In this document: one piece after another, positions 52,782-60,089 of the stretch
Layout of the letters: every line of letters starts with the position of its first letter
How positions within the stretch are numbered: the stretch's first letter is position 1
Origin: Actinomycetota bacterium
Lineage (GTDB): Bacteria; Actinomycetota; Acidimicrobiia; IMCC26256; PALSA-555
Assembly: GCA_016870355.1 (NCBI GenBank)
Contig: VGBR01000011.1
Coordinates: 1 to 64,000, forward strand
Length of the DNA stretch: 64,000 bases
Direction of reading: 5' to 3'
Translations under genes and position numbers: made by a program
The notes under the pieces: model-generated
Databases searched by the model: none
What the model was told of the DNA's origin: nothing
The model's input: the letters and a program-made list of their open reading frames with translations, nothing else

Positions 52782-54004
52782 AGAAGGACCCGCTCGAAGA
52801 AGCGTCTGAGAACGTCACTCGCCGCGGCGCGACCTACATCCTGTTGCTCGTCGTCATCGGGCTCTTGGCGCTGTTCATCCTGCGGCCAGGGAGCCGCGAC
52901 GCACTCGCCATCATCCTCGGCATCGCGCTGATGATCTTGCTGCACGAGGCCGGGCACTTCGTCGCCGCGAAGCTCACGGGCATGAAGGCCACCGAGTTCT
53001 TCATCGGCTTCGGGCCGCGGCTCTGGTCGTTCCGCCGCGGCGAGACCGAGTACGGCGTCAAGGCCATCCTGCTCGGTGGCTACGTGAAGATCATCGGGAT
53101 GACCAACGTCGAGGAGGTCGACCCGGCCGACGAGCACCGCACGTATCGGCAGGCATCGCACGGCAAACGACTGATCGTGGTGCTTGCAGGCGTGACGATG
53201 AACGTGCTCCTTGCTCTGGTGCTGTTCTTCTCGTTCTACGCGGCGGGTGGCGAGATCCCTGATGGCCCCGGCACGCGCGTGCAACAGGTCGTGGACGACA
53301 GCGCCGCACAAGCAGCGGGGTTCGACAGGCTTGACCGCATCGTCACGATCGATGGCTCGAAGGTGACGAGCTGGGACGACCTCGTGGCGAGCATCGAGGC
53401 TCGCGGGGGTGAACCGACCACGTTCGTCATCGTTCGCAACGGTGAACGACTGACGATCGATGCAACACCGAAGACGCGCAACGGGAAGGGCTTCCTCGGG
53501 ATCGCGCCTCTCTACGAGTCACACACCGTCAGCGTGAGTGGTGCAGTGCCCGAGAGCTTCCGCGCCCTCGGCGACGTGACGTCAGGCACCGTGGGTGGGT
53601 TGGTCAACCTGTTCTCACCCGAGGGGCTCTCGGACTACAGCAAGAACTTCACGTCTGACGCTCCGAAGGCCGGATCGCCCGAGTCGGCGGCGCGTCCCCG
53701 TTCTTTGATCGGAATCGTCGACGTCGGCAGCGACATCGTGAATGGGGACATCAAGAAGCTGCTCTTCCTCTTGGCCGCGATCAGCCTCGTGCTGGCGATC
53801 TTCAACACTCTTCCCCTGCTTCCCTTCGATGGTGGCCACGCCGCGGTCGTCATCTATGAGTGGGTCGGATCGAAAGTCACACGGCGCGCCGTGAAGGTCG
53901 ACTACCGCAAGCTCATGCCTTTGACCGCGGTCGTGCTCGCCCTGTTCCTGACGCTCGGCTTGAGTGCGATGTTCCTCGACATCCGCGAAGCCGTCGGGTC
54001 CTGA
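52778..54004 (+). CDS. Site-2 intramembrane metalloprotease (RseP/Rip1 family)
   Basis: 408 residues. Cleaves membrane-bound regulators such as anti-sigma factors. Seen: zinc motif LLHEAGHFVAAK in the first membrane helices, a PDZ domain (residues 165-235; AAQAAGFDRLDRIVTIDGSK), and the third zinc-ligand region NTLPLLPFDGGHAAV. GTG 52778 overlaps the dxr stop (GTGA). In mycobacteria Rip1 sits at the same place, between dxr and ispG. Confidence 0.92.
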   Translation: MKKDPLEEASENVTRRGATYILLLVVIGLLALFILRPGSRDALAIILGIALMILLHEAGHFVAAKLTGMKATEFFIGFGPRLWSFRRGETEYGVKAILLGGYVKIIGMTNVEEVDPADEHRTYRQASHGKRLIVVLAGVTMNVLLALVLFFSFYAAGGEIPDGPGTRVQQVVDDSAAQAAGFDRLDRIVTIDGSKVTSWDDLVASIEARGGEPTTFVIVRNGERLTIDATPKTRNGKGFLGIAPLYESHTVSVSGAVPESFRALGDVTSGTVGGLVNLFSPEGLSDYSKNFTSDAPKAGSPESAARPRSLIGIVDVGSDIVNGDIKKLLFLLAAISLVLAIFNTLPLLPFDGGHAAVVIYEWVGSKVTRRAVKVDYRKLMPLTAVVLALFLTLGLSAMFLDIREAVGS

Positions 54005-54066
54005 TCTGCACGACATCTCCTTATTGCTAGCGGCGTGCGGACATGAGCTGCGCGCCAGCGCCCTCG

Positions 54067-54072
54067 TAGGCT
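54067..54072 (+). promoter_or_regulatory. Leaderless promoter -10 box for ispG
   Basis: TAGGCT ends seven bases before GTG 54080, which fits a transcript that starts at the initiation codon. No ribosome-binding site is seen. Confidence 0.5.
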
Positions 54073-54079
54073 CGTAGCC

Positions 54080-55288
54080 GTGCAGCCGCGCCGGAAGACC
54101 CGTCAGGTCAAGGTCGGCAACGTGCTCGTCGGTGGCGACGCGCCCATCTCGGTGCAGTCGATGACCACCACCAAGACCGCCGACGTCGAAGGCACGCTCG
54201 AGCAGATCTATGCGCTCGCCGCCGCGGGGTGCGACATCGTGCGCTGCACCTGCAACGAAGAAGAGGCGGCCGAAGGACTTGCGCAGATCGTGCCGCGCTC
54301 CCCGGTGCCGATCGTGGCCGACATCCACTTCCAGTACCGGCTCGCACTGGCCGCGATCGAGGCCGGCGTGCAGGCGCTGCGGCTGAACCCGGGCAACATC
54401 CGCAAGCCTGAGCAGATCAAAGCGGTCGCGGCCGAAGCGCGTGATCGCGGGCTACCGATCCGCATCGGCGTCAACGCAGGCAGCCTCGATCCCGAGATCG
54501 AGAGGCGTCACGGCGGGGCCACACCGGAGGCATTGGTCGAGTCGGCGACGCGCGAGCTCGCGTACTTCGCTGACGTGGACTTCGATGACGTGAAGATCTC
54601 GGTGAAGGCATCGAGCGTGCCGCTCATGATCGATGCGTACCGGCTCCTGTCAGAGACGGTCGACCACCCGTTGCACCTTGGCGTGACCGAAGCCGGCCCG
54701 CCGCCCGCGGGCCTGGTGAAGTCGACTGCGGGCATTGGCACGCTCCTCGCCGAAGGGATCGGCGACACGATCCGCTACTCACTCACCGCGGACCCGGTCG
54801 AAGAGGCGCGCGCCGGGCGGACTCTGCTCGAGTCGATGGGGCTGCGTGAGCGCAAAGGTCTCGACCTCATCGCATGCCCATCATGCGGGCGCGCCGAGGT
54901 CGACGTGATCAAGGTCGCCAACGACGCGCAGGCCGCGCTCGAAGACCGCAACATCCCGCTCCAGGTCGCAGTGATGGGCTGCGTGGTCAACGGACCAGGT
55001 GAAGCCAAGGGTGCCGACCTCGGCATCGCCGCGGGTCGCGGCAAGGGACATCTCTTCGTGCGTGGTCACGTCGTGCGCGTCGTCCCTGAAGTCGAGATGG
55101 TCGCCGCGCTGGTCGAAGAAGCCGAACGGATCGTCGAAGAGGGGATCGAAGCGAGGATCGCGGCGGCCGACGCCGACGCGGAGCGCATCGCCGCCGAAAC
55201 GCGAGAAGAGCTCCTCCAGATCCAGGGCACCGACGCCAACCACGACGCCGAGAAGATCGAGAAGATCCGAGAGATCGCCGAGAGCTGA
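54080..55288 (+). CDS. ispG: 4-hydroxy-3-methylbut-2-en-1-yl diphosphate synthase
   Basis: 402 residues. Iron-sulfur enzyme of the MEP pathway. Seen: VLVGGDAPISVQSMTTTKTA, RLNPGNIRKPEQIKAV, and the cluster cysteines in IACPSCGR and GCVVNGPGEAKGADLG. The last 50 residues (IEARIAAADADAERIAAET) are an added helical tail. GTG 54080 from promoter spacing and family start. Confidence 0.95.
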   Translation: MQPRRKTRQVKVGNVLVGGDAPISVQSMTTTKTADVEGTLEQIYALAAAGCDIVRCTCNEEEAAEGLAQIVPRSPVPIVADIHFQYRLALAAIEAGVQALRLNPGNIRKPEQIKAVAAEARDRGLPIRIGVNAGSLDPEIERRHGGATPEALVESATRELAYFADVDFDDVKISVKASSVPLMIDAYRLLSETVDHPLHLGVTEAGPPPAGLVKSTAGIGTLLAEGIGDTIRYSLTADPVEEARAGRTLLESMGLRERKGLDLIACPSCGRAEVDVIKVANDAQAALEDRNIPLQVAVMGCVVNGPGEAKGADLGIAAGRGKGHLFVRGHVVRVVPEVEMVAALVEEAERIVEEGIEARIAAADADAERIAAETREELLQIQGTDANHDAEKIEKIREIAES

Positions 55289-55516
55289 TTCAGGTGGGAC
55301 GGGCGCGCGTCTTTTTGACGACGGCATTCGGAGCAGCTGATGTGAGCTCGTCGTTCCGAGATTGGACCGACCGCGACGGTCGTGTCTTACCGCTCTTCGC
55401 AGCGCTGTCGGTGTACGTGGTGGCCCTGTGGTTCTGGTTGGCGGGTGTCCAGATGATTGGGCTGAGTACCGCCGCGCCTTCGACGAAGAGCGCGCCCTTC
55501 AGAGGTACTTGAGCAA
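55289..55516. other. Gap after ispG with a possible broken small gene
   Basis: One plus-strand frame reads SSFRDWTDRDGRVLPLFAAL and a hydrophobic VVALWFWLAG; about 55450 another frame takes over with DDWAEYRRAFDEERALQRYL. Together they would make an 80-residue small membrane-type protein with a single frameshift. The evidence is composition only. No terminator seen. Confidence 0.25.
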
Positions 55517-56023
55517 CTACCGGTCGCGCTCAGCGATCTCGTCTCGCAGCGCGTAGAGAACCGGAAGCGCGGCGCGGTCTTTGGGTCGATTCGCTTGTTC
55601 TTTCGATTCGATCACGTTGTCCAGCGCCGCGATCCGCACCTCTACGGAACCCACAGGAATCGCCACTGCTTGGGGAGCGAGGTCGGAGTAGCCGTTCTCG
55701 AACGCGGGGGGCTCGAAGGTGAGGTCGAGCTCTCCGAAGTCAGTGACGAGGTTGAGCATGCGCATCCCGGCCAAGAGCTCGGGGTGACATTGGAAATCGA
55801 CACCATCGTCTTCAGAGGCGGTGCGGATGCGCGCATTCATCGCGCGTAGCGCGTCGCAAAGGCGTTGAAGGTTCGCGGGATGCGTGTCCGGACAGATGTC
55901 GACGTCCACCGTCATCAGCGGTGAGCCATGCAGGGCAGCCGCGATCCCTCCGATCACGATGTACCGGACGCGGTGCTCATGAAGCGTCGCGAAGAGCTCT
56001 AGGACGCGAAGGGCCTTCGGCAT
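55517..56023 (-). CDS. Nucleotidyltransferase-like protein paired with an HTH gene
   Basis: 168 residues. YIVIGGIAAALHGSPLMTVDVDI gives the GG...T-x-D-x-D pattern of the Pol-beta-like nucleotidyltransferase fold; ELDLTFEPP supplies a third acidic residue. Proteins of this type often form two-gene modules with a HTH partner and may act as toxin or antitoxin. Starts one base from the HTH gene stop. Target unknown. Confidence 0.7.
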   Translation of the reverse strand: MPKALRVLELFATLHEHRVRYIVIGGIAAALHGSPLMTVDVDICPDTHPANLQRLCDALRAMNARIRTASEDDGVDFQCHPELLAGMRMLNLVTDFGELDLTFEPPAFENGYSDLAPQAVAIPVGSVEVRIAALDNVIESKEQANRPKDRAALPVLYALRDEIAERDR

Positions 56024-56024
56024 G

Positions 56025-56363
56025 TCACTTGCTGGCGAGACCGACGAGCTCCGACATCTGTTCGCTGGCGACCAGCCGTTCCGCCGGTGTCAGCGCGAGC
56101 TGGGCGCGGATCTGTGCGCGATCGACGTCATCAATCCTCCGAAAGACCAGATCAGCGCTGAAGCCGCACGCGAACAGCGCTCGAGCAAGCGCATCGACGC
56201 GCGGCTGATCGATGCCGCGCTCCCATCGGGAGACGACGGGTTGCGTGGTATCGATGCGAACGGCCAGCTCAGCCTGAGAGATGCCTGCGAGTGCGCGTGC
56301 CTCACGAAGCAGCGCCCCGGCATTGAGCGAGGCGAAGGGGCGGCGGGCAGGGCGATCAACCAT
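56025..56363 (-). CDS. XRE-family HTH regulator
   Basis: 112 residues. HTH: LLREARALAGISQAELAVRIDTTQPVVSRWERG, shown as helices 1-4 of a Cro/C1 fold. The C-terminal part (RAQLALTPAERLVASEQM) matches an extension often found in such HTH-nucleotidyltransferase pairs. Probably represses its own promoter, which holds an inverted repeat. The leaderless ATG 56363 is supported by a TATAGT box six bases before it. Confidence 0.78.
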   Translation of the reverse strand: MVDRPARRPFASLNAGALLREARALAGISQAELAVRIDTTQPVVSRWERGIDQPRVDALARALFACGFSADLVFRRIDDVDRAQIRAQLALTPAERLVASEQMSELVGLASK

Positions 56364-56369
56364 GGGAAT

Positions 56370-56398
56370 ACTATATCAGGCATAAGACGTATGCTGAA
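56370..56398 (-). promoter_or_regulatory. Promoter and operator of the HTH-nucleotidyltransferase pair
   Basis: On the minus strand: TTCAGC, a 17-base spacer, TATAGT, six bases, then ATG. The imperfect palindrome GCATAAGACGTATGC (56380-56394) lies in the spacer between the boxes, a place where a repressor would block RNA polymerase. The region is much richer in AT than its surroundings. Confidence 0.65.
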
Positions 56399-56429
56399 TA
56401 AGTCATGTCAGTGGGGAGAACCAGCCCCG

Positions 56430-57224
56430 CTACCCCCGTGCGAGCATTCGGTCGCGCCACCACTTTCTTGCGCCCTTGGACATGCCGGCGTCGAGGCGCT
56501 CTGCTCGGAGGCTCTGCTCGAGGGTCGCGTCGAGCGAGGGGAGTCCGCCGGTCACCCAGGCGAGGATGCGGTCGGCGAGCTCGACGTTGCGGGGGAGCAC
56601 CGGTCCGTGCAGGTAGGTGCCGATGATGCGCTCCTCGAGCACACCCTCGACACCGCTGCCGTCGCCGTTGCCGCCACCGGCGAGCACGTTGCCGAGAGGA
56701 GTGACGTCGGGACCCAGCGTCGTACGACCACCGTGGTTCTCGAAGCCGGTGAGCGCGCGCGGTGTGCCGAGCTCGCCCCACACGTCGTTCTCGGTCGGTT
56801 GGACGACGACCTCACCGATCAGTCGCGGCGAGCCGGCGCGCGTCTCGAGATCGACGAGTCCGATGCCTTCGAGCACCGACTCGTCGGCCGCGACGTAGCG
56901 GTGCCCGATGAGCTGGAAGCCGGCACAGATCGCGAGCACGACTGCGCCGCCTCTGTGCGCCCGTTCGATGTTCGCCTTCGAGGCGCGCATGCCTTCGGCT
57001 GCCATGTGCTGCGGGTCGTCCTCACCGCCCCCGAAGATGTAGACGTCGAGCGAGTCGGGGATCGGGTCGCCGGCGGCGATCTCCACCAGCTCAGCCGGGA
57101 TCCCACGCCAGCGCGCCCGCTGAACGAGCACGACGGCATTGCCTCGGTCGCCGTACGTGCCGAGCAGCTCGGGGTAGATGAGCCCGATGCCCACGGCGGA
57201 GTCGCGGGGCTTGTCGTCGCTCAT
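56430..57224 (-). CDS. gatD: Lipid II isoglutaminyl synthase, glutaminase subunit GatD
   Basis: 264 residues. Class I glutamine amidotransferase of the CobB/CobQ type, which feeds ammonia to MurT to amidate D-Glu in lipid II. Catalytic Cys in LAICAGFQLIGHRY and His in GTYLHGPVLPRN. ATG 57224 overlaps the murT stop (ATGA), so the two subunits are coupled. Confidence 0.9.
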   Translation of the reverse strand: MSDDKPRDSAVGIGLIYPELLGTYGDRGNAVVLVQRARWRGIPAELVEIAAGDPIPDSLDVYIFGGGEDDPQHMAAEGMRASKANIERAHRGGAVVLAICAGFQLIGHRYVAADESVLEGIGLVDLETRAGSPRLIGEVVVQPTENDVWGELGTPRALTGFENHGGRTTLGPDVTPLGNVLAGGGNGDGSGVEGVLEERIIGTYLHGPVLPRNVELADRILAWVTGGLPSLDATLEQSLRAERLDAGMSKGARKWWRDRMLARG

Positions 57225-58453
57225 CGCCCGTGGCCGTGCTTGCGATAGAGCGCGGAGAACTGTGTGTACGACGCGACGATGTGCACCTCGTCGCCAGGAA
57301 GCGCGCGCGCGGCCATGATCGGGTCGGGCTCGATCTCGTAGTCGACGTCGGCGTAGCGAAGCCGAACCGCGACGTCGAGCCGTCGTTCGCCAGTCGCGGC
57401 GGTCTTCTTCCCGCGCAGCAGCTCGTACGGCACGTCCCAGAGCCACGACGGGTCTTTACCATCCGCGACGCGCGCGTTCACCGCGATCACGACCGCCGTG
57501 TCGCGGTGATGGAGGAATTGGAGGACTTCGGTCCAGCCGGCAGGGTTCTTGGCCAGCAGCACGCGGGCGTTGCGGCCGTCGCCGAGCGGCACCGACATGT
57601 AGCGGCCGGCGACGCTCGTGACCGCGTCGAGTGATTCCGCCGCAACCGACGGATCGACGCCGAGGTGTGCAGCGGCGGCAACTGCGAGGGCGGCGTTCGC
57701 CCGGTTCCACGACCCAGGGAGCGCGATCGACAACGCAATCCGCGTGCCGTCCAATACGAGGTCGGTGCCGTCCAGGATGTTCGGCGCATCGGGTTGACCG
57801 AAGCCGCACGACGGGCAGTCGAACCGATCCACCGACCACTGAAGAAGCGCCCCGCACTGCGGACAGGTCGCCGCATCGGATCGCCAGCCCAGTCCGAGCG
57901 CGACCCAGGTGACCTTTGCCGGCGTCGCAGCCCAGACCACGTGCGGGTCAGACGCGTTGGCGATCACTGCGAGCTCGGGATGCGCCTCGGTGGTCTCGCG
58001 CCACGTCTCGCTGAGTGCGTGCACCTCGCCGTACCGGTCGAGCTGGTCGCGCGACAGGTTGCCGAGCACGAGGAGCTCAACGCCGAGGGGGTCGACCATG
58101 CGCGGGAGCACGCGCTCGTCGACCTCCAACACGGCTTCGCCCGGCCCCTTGGCCTTCGCGAGCGTCGGCGCGATTCCAGATGCGAGGTTTGCACCGGTCG
58201 AGTTGGTGGTGACCGTGCGTCCGCCTGCCGCGAGCGCGGTGGCGAGGAAGCGAGTGGTGGTGGTCTTGCCGTTGGTGGCCGAGACGAGCGTGACGCGCTG
58301 ACCCTCGGCGAGCTCTTGCAGGGCGTCGGGTGCGATGGCGTTGATCACGCGCCCGCTGATCGTGGCTCCCTGGCCGCGGGTGATGGTGCGCGACAGCCAG
58401 CCGGCGGAACGCCCGGCCGCGACGCCGAGCTTGGTTCGCATCGACGCGCTCAT
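57221..58453 (-). CDS. murT: Lipid II isoglutaminyl synthase, MurT subunit
   Basis: 410 residues. Mur-ligase-like subunit: ATP loop LVSATNGKTTTTRFLATALA, GNLSRDQLDRYGE, and a zinc ribbon CPQCGALL...CPSCGFG characteristic of MurT. C-terminal DUF1727 domain. ATG 58453 overlaps the methyltransferase stop. Works with GatD on peptidoglycan precursors in the cytoplasm. Confidence 0.92.
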   Translation of the reverse strand: MSASMRTKLGVAAGRSAGWLSRTITRGQGATISGRVINAIAPDALQELAEGQRVTLVSATNGKTTTTRFLATALAAGGRTVTTNSTGANLASGIAPTLAKAKGPGEAVLEVDERVLPRMVDPLGVELLVLGNLSRDQLDRYGEVHALSETWRETTEAHPELAVIANASDPHVVWAATPAKVTWVALGLGWRSDAATCPQCGALLQWSVDRFDCPSCGFGQPDAPNILDGTDLVLDGTRIALSIALPGSWNRANAALAVAAAAHLGVDPSVAAESLDAVTSVAGRYMSVPLGDGRNARVLLAKNPAGWTEVLQFLHHRDTAVVIAVNARVADGKDPSWLWDVPYELLRGKKTAATGERRLDVAVRLRYADVDYEIEPDPIMAARALPGDEVHIVASYTQFSALYRKHGHGR

Positions 58454-59220
58454 GGCAGCCTCTCGCACCAGTAGGCGTCGACGCGGTACGGGATGTCGAG
58501 CTCGTCGCGTCCAATCGTGTCGGGGTGCGTGGTGAGGACGGTCCGCACTTCGTCGAGCACGCGTTGGCGCTCGTCGTCGGGGAGCACGACCACGTGGCTG
58601 ACCGACGCGATCCGGTCGACGACGTCGTCGGGGGAGAGCCGCTGGGTGTGGCGGAACCCCGCTTGGTGGAGCTCGCCGAACCCTGGCCTCACGCCGAGCG
58701 CGTCCGCGCTCCACTGCTCGTGATCGCGCCATGGGGCCCGCTTCTCGACGCGGTCCATGATCGACCACACCTCGTTGACCCAGTGGTTGGTCCGGTCGCG
58801 GATGTTCCAGATGATCCCGACCCGTCCTCGGGGGCGCAGCACGCGTGCCAGGTCGCCGAAGGCGCGATCGGCGTCGAACCAATGGAACGCCTGCGCGACG
58901 GTGACGGCGTCGAGTGACCCGTCGGCGAGCGGGAGTTGCTCGGCCATGCTGGCGACGACCGGTACCGAGGGGAGTGCCGCCCGCAGGTGGGCGGACATCC
59001 CCTCGACCGGTTCGATCGCGAACAGCGATGCCCCGGTCGGCACGAGCAACCGCGTCAGCTTCCCCGTTCCAGCGGCCAGGTCGCAGACCCGCGCGCCGGG
59101 CGCGATGCGCAGGTTGTCGACGAACCACTCGGCTGCTTCCGGTGGGTACGAAGGTCGCGCCCGCTCGTACGCATCAGCGCCGTCACCGAACCCGCGCTGC
59201 GCGACCTCGTGCACCGGCAT
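58450..59220 (-). CDS. Class I SAM-dependent methyltransferase upstream of murT-gatD
   Basis: 256 residues. SAM motif VCDLAAGTGKLTRLLVPTG, motif II AIEPVEGM, and AQAFHWFDADRA of the ubiE/Methyltransf_11-like group. The substrate is unknown. The stop overlaps the murT start (ATGA), placing it in the operon that amidates lipid II; whether it acts on the envelope is inference from context only. Confidence 0.82.
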   Translation of the reverse strand: MPVHEVAQRGFGDGADAYERARPSYPPEAAEWFVDNLRIAPGARVCDLAAGTGKLTRLLVPTGASLFAIEPVEGMSAHLRAALPSVPVVASMAEQLPLADGSLDAVTVAQAFHWFDADRAFGDLARVLRPRGRVGIIWNIRDRTNHWVNEVWSIMDRVEKRAPWRDHEQWSADALGVRPGFGELHQAGFRHTQRLSPDDVVDRIASVSHVVVLPDDERQRVLDEVRTVLTTHPDTIGRDELDIPYRVDAYWCERLP

Positions 59221-59260
59221 GCCCCGATGTTGCCAGACGCTCGCCCGGACACGTTCCCGT

Positions 59261-59293
59261 GACGCTCAGGGTCGCTATAGCGACCTGAGCGTC
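59261..59293. terminator. Long palindrome downstream of cysH
   Basis: GACGCTCAGG with its complement, and an inner TCGCTA/TAGCGA, form a near-perfect 33-base palindrome with one bulged G. It lies after the cysH stop and before the methyltransferase start (both on the minus strand). Probably ends the sulfite reductase-cysH transcript. No T run. Confidence 0.6.
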
Positions 59294-59312
59294 CCCGAAA
59301 TGCGTGACCGAA

Positions 59313-60089
59313 CTACTGGTGGAGGCCGCACTCCAGCTTGCCGGTGCCTGACCAGCGGCCGGCGCGGGGGTCTTCACCGGGCTCGATGGTGCGCGTGCAC
59401 GGCCAGCAGCCGATCGAGCCGTAGCCGCGGTCGTGCAGCGGGTGGCGCGGGAGATCACGGTCGGCCTCGTACTGACGGACGTCGTGCTCGGTCCACGTGG
59501 CGATCGGGTTGACCTTCACCATGCCGCGACCGAGGTCGAACGACACGATCGGCGCGTTGGCACGGGCCGGCGTCTCCTCGCGCCGCAGCCCTGACATCCA
59601 CGCGTCCTTGCCAACGAGCGCGCGCTCGAGCGGTCCGACCTTGCGGGCCGCGCAGCAGGTGTCGATGTCGGTCTTCCACCGGTCGTCGGGGTCGATGGCC
59701 GGGCGCACGATGTTGAGGTTGAGGTCGTAGCGCTCGCGCACGTGCTCGACGTACCAGAGCGTCTCCGCGAAGTGGTACTGCGTGTCGAGGAACGCAATCT
59801 CGATCTCCGGCGCGACCTGCATGGCCAGATCGATCAGCACGCAGTCCTGGAACGACGACGCCAGCGTCACATCCGGACCGAAGCGCTCCCATGCCCACTT
59901 GATGACCGTCGTGGCCGGCGCCGCCTCGAACTCCTTCGAGACCGTCGCCAGCTCACCCAGATCCGGGATCTCGTGCGGCGCGGCAACCGGAGCGAGGGGA
60001 GCGAGCGCAGGTTGCTCGCTCAGCGAGAGAGCGCCCGCGGCGGAGGTACCCTCCGCCGCAGCGAGCGAGCGAGACAAGGAGGCGCTCAT
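59313..60089 (-). CDS. cysH: Adenylyl-sulfate (APS) reductase, CysH type
   Basis: 258 residues. Reduces APS to sulfite using thioredoxin. The Cys pairs DTCCAARK and IGCWPCTR bind the 4Fe-4S cluster that marks the APS-specific form; the catalytic Cys is in GKLECGLHQ at the end. ATG 60089 overlaps the sulfite reductase stop (ATGA). Residues 2-35 (SASLSRSLAAAEGTSAAG) are encoded partly by a family B hairpin and are not part of the fold. Confidence 0.92.
   Translation of the reverse strand: MSASLSRSLAAAEGTSAAGALSLSEQPALAPLAPVAAPHEIPDLGELATVSKEFEAAPATTVIKWAWERFGPDVTLASSFQDCVLIDLAMQVAPEIEIAFLDTQYHFAETLWYVEHVRERYDLNLNIVRPAIDPDDRWKTDIDTCCAARKVGPLERALVGKDAWMSGLRREETPARANAPIVSFDLGRGMVKVNPIATWTEHDVRQYEADRDLPRHPLHDRGYGSIGCWPCTRTIEPGEDPRAGRWSGTGKLECGLHQ
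60037..60059 (-). repeat. Family B hairpin inside the cysH coding sequence
   Basis: GCGGCGGAGG with its complement around a TAC triloop (minus-strand sense). It encodes Ala-Ala-Ala-Glu-Gly-Thr-Ser-Ala-Ala in the N-terminal extension of CysH, and is flanked by GCGAGCGAGC as other copies are. Confidence 0.7.
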
